NCBI GenBank assembly: GCA_012064385.1
Contig: QRDG01001366.1
Span: 186,001 to 250,000 of the forward strand
DNA length: 64,000 bases
DNA from: Puccinellia tenuiflora
Lineage: Eukaryota; Streptophyta; Magnoliopsida; Poales; Poaceae
Direction: 5' to 3'
In this document: positions 31,830-42,638 of the stretch, piece after piece
Position numbering within the stretch: the first letter of the stretch is position 1
Layout: every line of letters begins with the position of its first letter
The notes under the pieces: model-generated
Databases searched by the model: none
Told to the model about the DNA's origin: nothing
The model's input: only the letters and a program-made list of their open reading frames with translations
Position numbers and translations under genes: made by a program

Positions 31830-34800
31830 CTAGTTGCCCGGTGAATAAAATTCTCCATTTTTATCTATGACTTGATCTAAGAAGAATGCCGCCAGCTCCT
31901 CTTGAATTGCTCGCAAGCGGTCTTGTGGTAGGAGCATGTCCCGCATTCCTTCGATCTATATAATTTATGGAAGGGGTCAATTTCGATATATATATGAGAG
32001 AATCTCAACACAATTGATTGTAATAAAATAGTATTGTGAATATTGTTTACTTACTTCAAGATGTTCTAAGAGTCTGCTCCTCTGATAACACCTCTGGCGA
32101 ATGAACTCGCAGACATACAATCCACATAAGTGATTTCCGGATCCCTGTCTCGGGCACTTTATAAGAACAAAGTTCAATCAAAATAATAATCAAGCATGAT
32201 AATATTATTAAACTTCAATCAAATAGATGCCCGGGTCTAGCTAGAACTACTTACCGCCATGTCTTTAAATTCAAGCTCATCTGTCCATTCACCCGGAGCC
32301 CTGTTGGTGAACCGTTTCCAAACCCTGGAAGTCAATGAAAAAGAATAAATGACTTATTAATTACTACATACCAGGAAATGAACGAAAGTTGCCGATATAG
32401 TGCCATAATGATTGAAATTACCTCTGGATCATTCCCTTCATGTCCTCCCAGTTCTCTGGTTGATCACGTAGTGGGTCCATGACTTGTACTATTCCTTTGT
32501 CAGGAATAATGATAAATAACAGATAGTGGAACCTGCGCACGAATTACTCGTCAATTACACTTAATTAACATGGAGTATAGAAGGTGTATAGACACTAACA
32601 CTCACCCAAAGTTGTAAGGAAATAGTATTTGTGTTTTAGTTTCTTGCTTCCTTAACGCAAGTACCAAGAGGTCCTCCGTTTCCTTTTCTTTATGTATAAG
32701 ATTGTACTGATGAATGACATGTGGGTCAACGAACCCAATGTCATAGATTCCAGATAATCTGCATTCTCGAATCTTCAATCTGCATAATAGAGTGAGGATA
32801 ATTACAAATATGTTTAACGAGCTGAGTTAGAGACTTAGTTACAGAAAAAAAATACTTACAGACAATAGGCACTGACGATAGATTTGTCGATGGCATCTTG
32901 TTGGAATAACTGAAACAGTTCTTCAAATTCAACCTGGACCTGGGCAGTTCCACGACCGTAATGCTCTTCTTTAACCTCCAGGTTGATCCAATTTTTCCCT
33001 TCCTTTGCTGCTTCCATGTACCACGCATTCAATCTTCGCATTTTTGTTGGAAGGTTCGGGACCTTCTCTGGTTTGACAAAAGGCTCCCCGTGCTTGTATT
33101 TGTACTTGTCTGTGATCACCTCAGCAATGGGATACTCTATTAGCGAGCCCAAGTATTCAGCCATGGTCACACCAAGCTCATCGGCGGCTTTTTTGATTTG
33201 TTTGTTAGTTAATTTTTTAGGCCGAGGGACATCGGAACACACCCTCAGCGGGGCGCACGATTGCTTCTCCTGTTGTCCGAGCTGAGGAACTCCTTGACCG
33301 TATGGACGGTCCTTCGGCTTCGGAATATTGCGTGCCCTCAGAACATGGGGCGGCACCTGAGCATCACGTGCCTTTATAATTGTTCGGTCGTAGTCCGGTA
33401 AAATCTGCTCAGCCGTTGGTCGCGTCAGGTTTCTCAGTGTTCTCTCAACTAAGACCGGATCTAGTGGGACCTTTTGTGACCGCTTCGGTGCTAACTGGCG
33501 TCTGACATCCTCTTTAACCCACACTTCTAGCTCTGCTTTGGTCATTTCGTAAGGTAATTTCTCGATAGGCTTGGCGGGTTTCGCTTTCTTCTGATGACTT
33601 GTACCACTAGAACCCGAGGCAGAGGCGGCGCAGGCGGTGCTCTTCCGCTTTTGAACACGACTATGAGCCTGTGACGGCTGAGGCTGCGGAGGAGATGCCT
33701 GACACGGCGGAGACGGCTGAGGCGGTGGAGACGGCTGACGCGGCGGAGGAGATGGCTGACGCTGCGGAGGAGATGGCTGTCGCGGCGGAGACGGCTGGGG
33801 TGGCGGAGACGGCTGACGCGGCGGAGACGGCTGACGCGGCGGAGACGGCTGAGGTGGCGGAGACGGCTGACGCGGCGGAGACGGTGACCTTGGCTTCCAA
33901 TTTGGAAGCACAATGTGTTCCTTCCGCCATAGAACAGTAGTTTTTCTACCATCCCTCAGTGCAGTCTCGCCTTCACCCGTAGGGTAGTGAAGCTGCAGAT
34001 CCTCGTATCCTTTCATGACTTCATCCACTAAGACAATAGAATATCCATCTGGAATCGGCCGCGAATGGTAAGTACCATTAGTTACAGCAGCTAAGACTAC
34101 GCCGACCGCCACCTTCACGGTTATGTTCATCAATGGAGCATGTAGCTCACAATTTTCCCTCTCCGTGATATCATCCACGGGGTAGCGACGAGCCGAGATA
34201 TCTGGCCGAAAGAGCTCCGTGGAAGCCACGCTGCTTTTCCGCTGAGATGGTGGGCCGCTATCTTGCTGAGAAGGATCTTCGTGCCGCTGAGCTTCCCGGG
34301 TGGTAAGTGAATCAAGGATCTGCTGCTGCCTAGTTAATCTATCTTCAATCTGCTTCAGCCGATCTGCCTCCTCTGCCTTCTTCCTCCCTCGGCTTCTATA
34401 ACTGTCAGCGTCATCTGGAAATCCATACTTCCACGGTACGGAGCCTTCTGTGCCTCGTGTCCGACCTTTGTGTTCTGGATTCCCGAGGGCCCGTGACAGC
34501 TCGTCCTTCTCTCTGTTTGGAACGAACTCCCCGGCTTCTACCTCCTTCATTATCTTCTGAAGTTCAGCGAGAGGGGTTGCAAGTTGTGCTTTTGTAAAGA
34601 TGCACTTCCCTGTTTCTGGGTGCAACGTTCCCCCATGCCCGAAGAACCAAAGTTTTGCCCGATCAGCCCACCGCAGCGTCTCAGGAATTATCCCTTGTTC
34701 AAGCAGGGCGTTCTCAAGTCTCTCCACCTTAGGCTTGATAGCCCTGTAGCCACCTGACCCCATGCTATGGTGATATTCCTTCTTGGAAGCATTTTTCTTA

Positions 34801-35602
34801 TTAGTTGCTGACCTTTTCTTAGCCTCGTCAGATTTCTTGTACTTGACAAATTCCTCCCACTGATCCCTTAGCTTTTCATACGCTCCAGTGAACTCCGGAG
34901 TCTTTTTTTGAAGGACAAAGTCCTTGTGCAATCTTTTCTTCCAGTTTGCAAATTGTTCGGCCATCTTCTTCAGTGCCCACTCCTTGACCTTTTTCTCTAT
35001 GGGATCCACGTAATTTGGATCCTCCTCCTCTAACGGATGAGCGTCGTCGTCTTGACGAGGAAGCGTGAAATTAGCCATTAGCGTCGTCCAAAGATTGTCT
35101 TTCACTCTATCGTCAACAAAAGTGAGAGACGAGCGTTCTGTCGCCTTCGGCTCATTCCATTCTTGAGTGGTGATCGGGACGTTGTCCCTAACAACAACTC
35201 CGCACTGACTTACAAACTTGACAAAATGTGTCAGCGGTCTGCCATCTGGAGCTACTGCTTCGATCTTGTATCTCTCTTCTTTATCACACCTTTTGGATGG
35301 GCCTCGTTTGGGGATAGAAGAAGATTTGCTCGATCCGGAGGGCTAAAAGAAGAAAGATCATTAATGCATATATATATATATGAATCAAATAGTGGATTTA
35401 GTCAATATAGGGTTAGTTAATATACCGCGCCGGAGTTTGTAGTAATAATTGTCCGGTCACCATCATCACCGGATGCCTCAGCTTCTATCTGCGCTCCCTC
35501 GCCGGAGTCGTTCAGAAAGCTCGAGGTGAACTCCAACTCATCTTCACCGCGGATAATATCTTGCAATATGTTCTCCTGATTTTCGTCTCTGTTGTGATCC
35601 AT
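31830..35602 (-). CDS. CACTA transposase-like protein fused to a ULP1-type C48 protease domain, 1080 aa
   Basis: Seven exons: 35602-35426, 35342-32860, 32779-32606, 32532-32422, 32324-32255, 32156-32055, 31955-31830. They sum to 3243 nt = 1081 codons with canonical GT/AG borders and no break. An acidic N-terminus precedes a Transposase_24/TNPA-like region (WEEFVKYKKSDEAKKRS, GSGGYRAIKPKVERLENALL, RALGNPEHKGRTRG). A Pro/Ser hinge of QPSPPP units sits around residues 400-480. The C-terminus is a ULP1 cysteine protease with His947 (GFHYLLFIII), Asp964 (QVMDPL), Gln1009 and Cys1016 (GNHLCGLYVCEFIR). ULP1 enzymes cleave SUMO-like conjugates; the substrate here is unknown. The intact frame in an element whose TNPD is broken is notable. 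The exon model rests on reading splice sites by eye. Confidence 0.88.
33670..33900 (-). repeat. Minisatellite coding the Pro/Ser hinge
   Basis: Units related to cggcggagacggctgacg recur about twelve times inside exon 2 and encode QPSPP(R/P) repeats. The antisense Glu/Thr/Ala frame is an artefact. Confidence 0.9.
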
Positions 35603-35639
35603 AGTTTCTGCAAGGACAATTGACCGGGTGGTTAATGAA

Positions 35640-36150
35640 AATTAACCCATTCTTATTCTTATTCTTATTCTTTTAATTCTATTCTTATTCTTATTCTACA
35701 CTAATTATTAAAATAGCTAACATAATTGCTAACACTAATTATTCAAAATAAACAATCTCCACCGTGAGAATAAACAATAGCTAACATTATTCCTAACACT
35801 AATTAATTCAAAATAGCTAACATTATTTAAAATAGCTAACAATTGCTAACACTAATTAATACAAATTGCTAACACAATTGCTAACACTAATAATTAGTGT
35901 TAACACAATTGCTAACATTTCAAACACTAATTAATACAAAATAGCTAACATTATTCCTAACACTAATTAATTCAAAATAGCTAACATTATTTAAAATAGC
36001 TAACAATTGCTAACACTAATTAATACAAATTGCTAACACAATTGCTAACACTAATAATTATTGTTAACACAATTGCTAACATTTCAAAATAGCTAACATT
36101 TTAATTATTTAAAATAGCTAACATTATTTAAAATAGCTAACAATTGCTAA
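35640..36150. repeat. AT-rich tandem repeats upstream of the ULP1-fusion gene
   Basis: A (ttcttattc)n stretch at about 35650-35697 is followed by two ~165-bp units starting near 35785 and 35950, built from gctaacactaattaat and aaaatagctaacatt. No coding potential. Confidence 0.8.
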
Positions 36151-36469
36151 ATGATGAACACATGACGTCATGGTGATGTCACCGATGAACTTGGGCACGG
36201 CTTGATCACGAAATCGTGCAATCGGCAATTGGTAAGCTAAATATTTTAAATTGGTAAGCTAAATATTTTAATTAGCTAAATATTGTAAAAATGAGAAAAC
36301 AATTCTTATTTAGGCAATTCTTATTTTAATTAACTAAGAATAAGAATTAAAATATTTAGATTAACTACAAATTCTAATTCGAATGAAAATATTTAGCTAC
36401 CAATTCTAACTAAAAAATACCTAATCTAACCAATTCTGATAATAAGAAAAAAGAATAAGAAAAAAATGA

Positions 36470-37110
36470 AATTACCTCGGGTCGAAAGGGTGACTCGGCC
36501 GGCGGAGGAGGCACCCGGGATGGTGGCTCGGCCGGCGGAGGAGGCACCAACCGGGATGGTGGCTCGGCCGGCGGAGGCTCGACCGGCGGAGGCGGCCGGA
36601 GGAGGCGAGGGAGAAGAGGTGGCGCGGCAGGCGGATGGGGAGGAGCGCGGCCAGGGAGCGTCCGCGCGGCTCCGGCGGATCGATCGAGAGCGGCGAGGAG
36701 GGAGATGAAGGGCGGTGAGCGGGGAGGAGGAAGGCGGCCGGCGGCGAGCGGCCGGCGGCGAGCGGCGAGCGGAGAAGAGGAGGGCAGCCGCCGGAAAATT
36801 GGGCAGCCTGCCGGCGTCCGTGCGGTTGGCCCCAAGTCCTTAGGCGATTTAGCGCGAATGAGAGAATGAGAGAAGGATTGGGGGAGAAGAGAGGTTAAAG
36901 GGGCCTTTCGTCCCGGTTCGTGGCTGGAACCGGGACGAAAGACCCTTCCGTCCCGGTTCCAGCCACCAACCGGGACGAAAGGGTGACCTTTCGTCCCGGT
37001 TGGTGGCTGGAACCGGGACGGAAGGGTATTTTTTCGGACACCGAAAAGGTGCGCGCCAAAAGACCCTTTCGTCCCGGTTCCAGCCACGAACCGGGACGAA
37101 AGGTTCTTTC
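36470..37110. repeat. GC minisatellite and internal subterminal-type repeats
   Basis: Units of ggtggctcggccggcggagg repeat at about 36495-36600. Then 36897-37110 carries six to eight copies of cgtcccggtt/aaccgggacg, variants of the element's terminal motifs, about 1.3 kb upstream of the ULP1-fusion gene. This probably is its promoter region. Confidence 0.7.
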
Positions 37111-37714
37111 AGAATTAAAATTTGGGCGCCAACAAAAGTTTGTTCTGTTTTTTTGTTTTAAACTTATAAAATTATAAATACAATATCTTTCGATCTGTTT
37201 ATCAGAAAAAAACAATAATTTTTGTTTTAAACTTATAAAATTATAAATACAATATCTTTCAAAATGGAATTAAATATTTCTAGAAACTATAATTAAGTCT
37301 AGAAAGTTGTCCCGTTTCCAGCAGAATCGGCAGAAATTTGTGATTTTTAAAAGAGGTGGATGGAAATGTTTTCTTAGAAAACAAATTGATTATTTGTGCA
37401 TATAACATGTTCTAGCATATTAAAAAAATGAATCACCCAAGTTTTGCAACATATTTCTGGTAGGTCCTTCACAAAAAAAAACCATTTCTGACACTCGGAA
37501 AATGGAAAATGGTTTTTTTATTCAATAAAAAAAACTTCCTTCGTCAACATTGTCCGTGCTTCCAAGATGCATGTTTGTGTGGAATATGGACCCATTCAAA
37601 CAAACTATGCCATGTATTTGGCCATAACACCCGTTATTTCGACAGAAACCCTAGAATGTTAGGAGGAGATAGCTCTTTGTTGTGAACAAGTTTTCAACAG
37701 AACTGTCGTACTGC

Positions 37715-38116
37715 CTAGGACATATTCCAAGTTCCTGAGCCACGGGGTGCTGAGCCTCCGGCGCTGCGCATCCAAAGAGAAGGAACCCTCACAGGGTCAT
37801 AGCTCACGTGAGAAGGAACCCTCTGAAGAAACGACCACCTACTGTCATACTGCCTATCCAATAGATACATGTAGCGACGGACGTGCTCATCCTCCTCCCT
37901 GATACGGCGACGTACCACCTCCTCGGAGGCCGGCTCCCTCTGCACCGAGCGTGGCCCACGCGACTGCCACCACAGAAGATCCGGGTCGACGATGTCACCC
38001 GGATTCCTCACCAAGCTGCGCGTCCCGGAAGGTAGCACCTCCCAGTGCCAGCCCGGTGGAGCCCAGTCCCGCACATCGCCCCTCTGGTCCAACATGGACA
38101 TCGTCGCCGAGAACAC
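37715..38116 (-). CDS. Unrecognised 133-aa CACTA accessory ORF
   Basis: Uninterrupted frame on the same strand as the transposase genes and lying between them. It is rich in Trp and Arg (PPGWHWEVLPSGTRSLV, DLLWWQSRGPRS, EEDEHVRRYMYLLDRQY) without a signal peptide or membrane segment. A palindromic TATA (CTATATATAG) lies about 100 bp before the ATG, supporting a separate transcript. I do not recognise the family. The motifs look structured and non-random, but a truncated exon of a larger gene is also possible. Confidence 0.6.
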   Translation of the reverse strand: MFSATMSMLDQRGDVRDWAPPGWHWEVLPSGTRSLVRNPGDIVDPDLLWWQSRGPRSVQREPASEEVVRRRIREEDEHVRRYMYLLDRQYDSRWSFLQRVPSHVSYDPVRVPSLWMRSAGGSAPRGSGTWNMS

Positions 38117-38213
38117 CTAAGTCAAAAACGCCTAAGTCAAAATTTTGTTACAATGGAAGAGTGATGAGGTTGCAGATATGAGTTTAGATGTGATATGGCA
38201 ATGGAGGCCAAGC

Positions 38214-38223
38214 CTATATATAG
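38214..38223 (-). promoter_or_regulatory. TATA box facing the 133-aa ORF
   Basis: CTATATATAG, 98-107 bp upstream of ATG 38116. It is a palindrome, so direction comes only from the ORF it precedes. Confidence 0.5.
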
Positions 38224-38229
38224 AGTGAT

Positions 38230-38550
38230 CAGGGCCTTTAGTACCGGTTTGTGTTACCAACCGGGACTAAAGAAGCACACGGATCGTGTGTTTCTTTCAA
38301 GCGCTTGTGAGCCGTTGGATCAGGGGTGTGTTTCTTTAGAGCGCTTGTGAGCCGTTGGATCAGAAGCACACGGATCGTGTGTTTCCTTCGAGCGCTTGTG
38401 AGCTGTTGGATCAGGGCCTTTAGTACCGGTTCGTGTTACCAACCGGGACTAAAGAAGCACACGGATCGTGTGTTTCTTTCAAGCGCTTGTGAGCCGTTGG
38501 ATCAGGGGTGTGTTTCTTTAGAGCGCTTGTGAGCCGTTGGATCAGAAGCA
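38230..38550. repeat. Tandem repeats between two divergent TATA boxes
   Basis: A ~183-bp unit beginning gggcctttagtaccggtt starts at about 38231 and 38414. Each holds the smaller unit gcgcttgtgagccgttggat in several copies. The motifs resemble the element's terminal repeats (ctttagtaccggtt). Confidence 0.85.
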
Positions 38551-38555
38551 CACGC

Positions 38556-38565
38556 CTATAAATAG
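38556..38565 (+). promoter_or_regulatory. TATA box facing two foldbacks (plus strand)
   Basis: CTATAAATAG is a near-ideal plant TATA box, opposite in direction to all transposase genes. It predicts a transcript starting near 38588-38596. Confidence 0.55.
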
Positions 38566-38637
38566 CGACGTCCCTGCAGCGAAACGGCACACAACGAGTG
38601 GTGGTGGTGGTGGAAGTGGTAGCCATGCCCCTCGGTC

Positions 38638-38739
38638 GGATCCAAGCAGCTCCAAGGCTCTCTGATGATCTACAACATTCCCAACACTTTTTGGGACGGT
38701 CGTTAGATCATCAGAGAAGTCTTGGGGCTGTTTGGATCG
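38638..38739 (+). ncRNA. Candidate foldback RNA, MIR-like, possibly targeting TNPD
   Basis: The left arm (38638-38670) and right arm (38705-38739) pair over about 33 bp with few mismatches and a ~35-nt loop. The arm 38705-38724 (agatcatcagagaagtcttg) recurs exactly at 39159-39178 on the plus strand, i.e. it is complementary to minus-strand TNPD RNA just past the TNPD stop. It lies 45-50 nt after the start predicted from the TATA box. No expression evidence; could be a chance product of local inverted duplication. Confidence 0.35.
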
Positions 38740-38842
38740 AAGGTCGATTTGCTGCTCACTTCACAGCCCTCAACAAAATACTTGCGGCTGTTCTATCTAC
38801 AAAATACTTCAGTTCATCGACCGAATACAAATCATTCGGATT

Positions 38843-38912
38843 CCCGTCATACAGCCCAACGGTGCATTTGATATGCAGGCACTCACGAGCCACCGTTGGG
38901 CTGTATGACGGG
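38843..38912. repeat. Perfect 22-bp inverted repeat with 26-nt loop
   Basis: The arms 38843-38864 and 38891-38912 are exact reverse complements (ccgtcatacagcccaacggt is the core), extending imperfectly outwards. It lies downstream of the plus-strand TATA box, in the same putative transcript as the first foldback. Confidence 0.9.
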
Positions 38913-39186
38913 GAAACCGTGTGCATTTGATAAAAGGTTTAATACATTGTCCGTGCTTCCAAGATGCATGTTTGTGGCTGGAACCAGGACTGAAGGGTAT
39001 TTTTTCGGACACCGAAAAGGTGCGCGCCAAAAGACCCTTTAGTCCCGGTTCTAGCCACCGGGACTAAATATTATCAAAGTGTTCATAAAAATACATCATG
39101 TTTGAGAACACTCATACATAAATATTATTACACGAAGACGAAGGCGGGAAGCGGTGGAAGATCATCAGAGAAGTCTTGCCGCTTTC

Positions 39187-42100
39187 TTATGGTCGCACCG
39201 ACCGTAACCATGGAGCATCTTCATCATTCAACACGATGGTTGGGTCAGTTTTGACCGTGAAGGGGGGAATTTCATCAAACTTATCGTAATCTTCTGACAT
39301 GTCTGTCTTGTCCTCCACTCCCACGATGTTTCTTTTCCCTGAAAGAACTATGTGACGCTTTGGCTCGTCGGATGATTTATTCGTTTCCTTATTTTTCATC
39401 TTTCTCGGTTTGGTAGACATGTCCTTCACATAGAACACCTGAGCAACATCATTGGCTAGGACGAATGGTTCGTCTTCGTAACCAAGATTGTTGAGATCCA
39501 CTGTTGTCATTCCGTACAGCTTGTCTACCTGAACCCCCACTCCATTCAGCTTGACCCATTTGCACCGGAACAAAGGGACCTTAAAAGAAGGTCCATAGTC
39601 AAGTTCCCATATCTGCTCTATGTAACCATAATATGTGTCCTTTTGTCCATTGTTGTTTATTGCATCAAACCGGACACCACTGTTTTGGTTGCTGCTCTTT
39701 TTATCTTGGGCGATCGTGTAAAATGTATTCCATTTATCTCGTACCCTTGGAAAGTCAACACAGTCGAAGATGGTGACCTGGCCAACAAGTAAAGCTGATC
39801 TCCAACAGTGTTGTCATTAATGAGATGTGTTCGCAACCAACCGCCGAAAGTATCAATGTGTTCATGTGTAATCCAGGTGTCGGACTGTCCGGGTGTTGAG
39901 ACCGTAATATGTTCTTGTGTTTCTCGATATACGGGGCCACCAAGGTAGAACTCTGTAGAACTGTGTAGTGTGCCTGAGTTAAAGAATGCCCGTCCCTGCA
40001 TATGTCTGCTTTCTTTCCTAGCGTGCCTTTTCCACTCAGTCTCCCCTCATGTCTTGATTGTGGAACACCAATCGACTTAAGGTCAGGAATAAAGTCAACG
40101 CAGAACTCAATGACCTCCTCTGTTCCATAGCCCTTGGAGATGCTTCCTTCTGGCCTAGCACGGTTATGGACATATTTCTTTAAAACTCCCATGAACCTCT
40201 CAAAGGGGAACATATTGTGTAGAAAAACAGGACCGAGAATGGCAATCTCTTCGACTAGGTGAACCAGCAGATGCGTCATAATATTGAAGAACGATGGTGG
40301 GAACACCAACTCGAAACTAACAAGACATTGGACCACATCGTTCTGTAACTGTGTCAGATTTTCTGGATTGATTACCTTCTGAGATATTGCATTGAGGAAT
40401 GCACATAGCTTCACAATGGGTACTCGAACATTTTCCGGTAGAAGGCCCCTTAGTGCAATCGGAAGCAACTGCGTCATAATCACGTGGCAGTCATGAGACT
40501 TTAGGTTTTGAAATTTTTTCTCAGCCATATTTATTATTCCCTTTATATTCGACGAGAAGCCAGACGGGACCTTGATACTGTTCAGGCATTCAAAAAAGAT
40601 TTCCTTCTCTGCTTTGGTAAGGGCGTAGCTGCTCCGGTGTATCTTGTTCTGTGGATGCATGTTGTTTGGGTCTTTCATACGTTGTTGGTCCTCCCGTGCT
40701 TCCGGTGTATCTTTTGTCTTCCCATACACGCCCAGGAAGCCTAGCAGGTTCACGCAAAGATTCTTCGTCACGTGCATCACGTCGATTGAAGAGCGGACCT
40801 CTAGGACTTTCCAATAGGGTAGCTCCCAAAAAATAGATTTCTTCTTCCACATGGCCGCATGTCCGGTACCGTCATTCGGAACAGATTGACTGCCAGGACC
40901 TTTTCCAAAGATCACTTCTAGATCCTTGACCATATCAAATATATCATCACCAGTACGGTGGTCAGGCTTCCTCCGAGGCTCGGGCAGACCTTGGAAATGC
41001 TTGCCTTTTTTTTTTACGGGATGCTTGGTCGGAAGAAATCGACGATGCCCCAGGTACACAACCTTCTTACACTTCTCCAAATATATACTATCTGTCTCCT
41101 CTAAACAGTGCGTGCAAGCATTGTATCCCTTGTTTGTCTGTCCTGAAAGGTTACTAAGAGCTGGCCAATCATTGATAGTTACGAACAACAACGCTCGTAG
41201 GTCAAATTCCGCCTGTTTGTACTCATCCCACACACGTACACCTTCTTCGCGCCACAACTGTAAAAGTTCTTCAACCAAAGGCCTAAGGTACACGTCAATG
41301 TCATTCCCGGGTTGCTTCGGGCCTTGGATGAGCACTGGCATCATAATAAACTTCCTCTTCATGCACAACCAAGGAGGAAGGTTATAGATACATAGAGTCA
41401 CAGGCCACGTGCTATGACTACAGCTCTGCTCTCCAAAAGGATTCATGCCATCTGTACTTAGGCCAAATCTTAAGTTCCTTGCGTCATCTGCGAAGTTCGG
41501 GAACTCTCTCTCGATTTTTCTCCACTGTGACCCATCAGCGGGGTGTCTCAACATCGCGTCTTTCTTACGATCTTCTTTGTGCCATCGCAACAACCTGGCA
41601 TGCTCTTTGTTTCGAAACAAACGTTTCAACCGTGGTATTATAGGAGCATACCACATAACCTTGGCAGGAACCCTTTTTCTCGGGCGCTCACCCTCAACAT
41701 CACCAGGGTCATCTCGTCTGATCTTGTACCGCAATGCAGTGCATACCGGGCATGCATCCAAATTCTCGTACTCCTCACCACGATAGAGGATGCAGTCATT
41801 AGGGCATGCATGTATCTTCTGCACATCTAATCCTAGAGGGCAGACAATCTTCTTCGCTTCGTATGTACTGGCGGGCAATTCGTTATGCTTTGGAAGGTCC
41901 TTCTTCATTATTTTCAGCAACTTTTCAAAACCTTTGTCGGTCAAACCGACCTCTGCCTTCCATTGCAGCAATTCCAGTGTGCTACCCAGTTTTTTCAGGC
42001 CATCTTCACAGTTTGGGTACAACGGTTTGTTGTGATCCTCTAACATGCGCGCGAATTTCGACCTCTCATTTTCTGTTCCGCAGTCTCTCCGTGCATCAGC

Positions 42101-42460
42101 AATGGCACGACCAAGATCATCAGTCGGCTCATCTAGATCTTCAGCTTCCCCCGTTGCAGTATCACCGTATTCAGGGTACATAGAAGAGTTGTAATCATCA
42201 TCTTCTTCTTCATTTTCTTCCATCATAACCCCTGTTTCTCCGTGCTTGGTCCAGCAATTATAGCTGGGCATGAAACCGTGCCGAAGCAGGTGGGTGTGAA
42301 GGATTCTGGAGGAAGAGTAATCCTTCTTATTCTGACAGACAACACATGGACAACACATAAAACCATTCTGTTTGTTTGTCTCGGCCGCAGCGATAAAACT
42401 ACCAAGTCCCGTAATGAACTCGCCAGTTCGTCGGTCACCGTACATCCATTGCCGATTCAT
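39187..42460 (-). pseudogene. CACTA transposase TNPD (TNP2/Transposase_21 type), two frameshifts
   Basis: DNA-cutting transposase of En/Spm elements. ATG 42460 (MNRQWMYGDRR) begins a Transpos_assoc-type domain. The Transposase_21 core follows (LRFGLSTDGMNPFGEQSCSH, LLFVTINDWPALSNLSGQ, CTHC), then a DUF4218 region (HLLVHLVEEIAILGPVFLHN) and a DUF4216 region (CKWVKLNGVGVQVDKLYG). About 857 codons are open. A 1-nt loss near 39890 (after HPDS, before DTWITHEHID in the next frame) and a second near 39735 (after FQGYEING) shift the frame; the rest runs open to TAA 39187-39189. The start follows the second CACTA copy, which opens with MSREWMYGDRR. An intron at either site cannot be excluded but no good borders were seen. 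Confidence 0.9.
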
Positions 42461-42638
42461 CGAGCACCTTATATATTTCGAGTTATATATTGCCGACTCA
42501 TCTGCATTATATGAGTATATTATATTACACACAACATCATGAATAGAAGTTCATCACATTAAAACCTTCCGCAGAGTACTGACCAAATGTAATACATAGT
42601 CCTAATGATGAAAACATACAGTGAAATTAACATACAAA

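Noticed and set aside
33671..33940. Glu/Thr/Ala-rich plus-strand ORF
   Set aside because: Antisense of the repeat that encodes the Pro/Ser hinge of the CACTA protein.
35640..36150. Origin- or centromere-like AT-rich satellite
   Set aside because: Only two ~165-bp units inside a transposon; no extended array.
36410..37087. 225-codon minus-strand ORF upstream of the ULP1-fusion gene
   Set aside because: It is made of terminal-type repeats and a GC minisatellite; the real first coding exon is at 35602.
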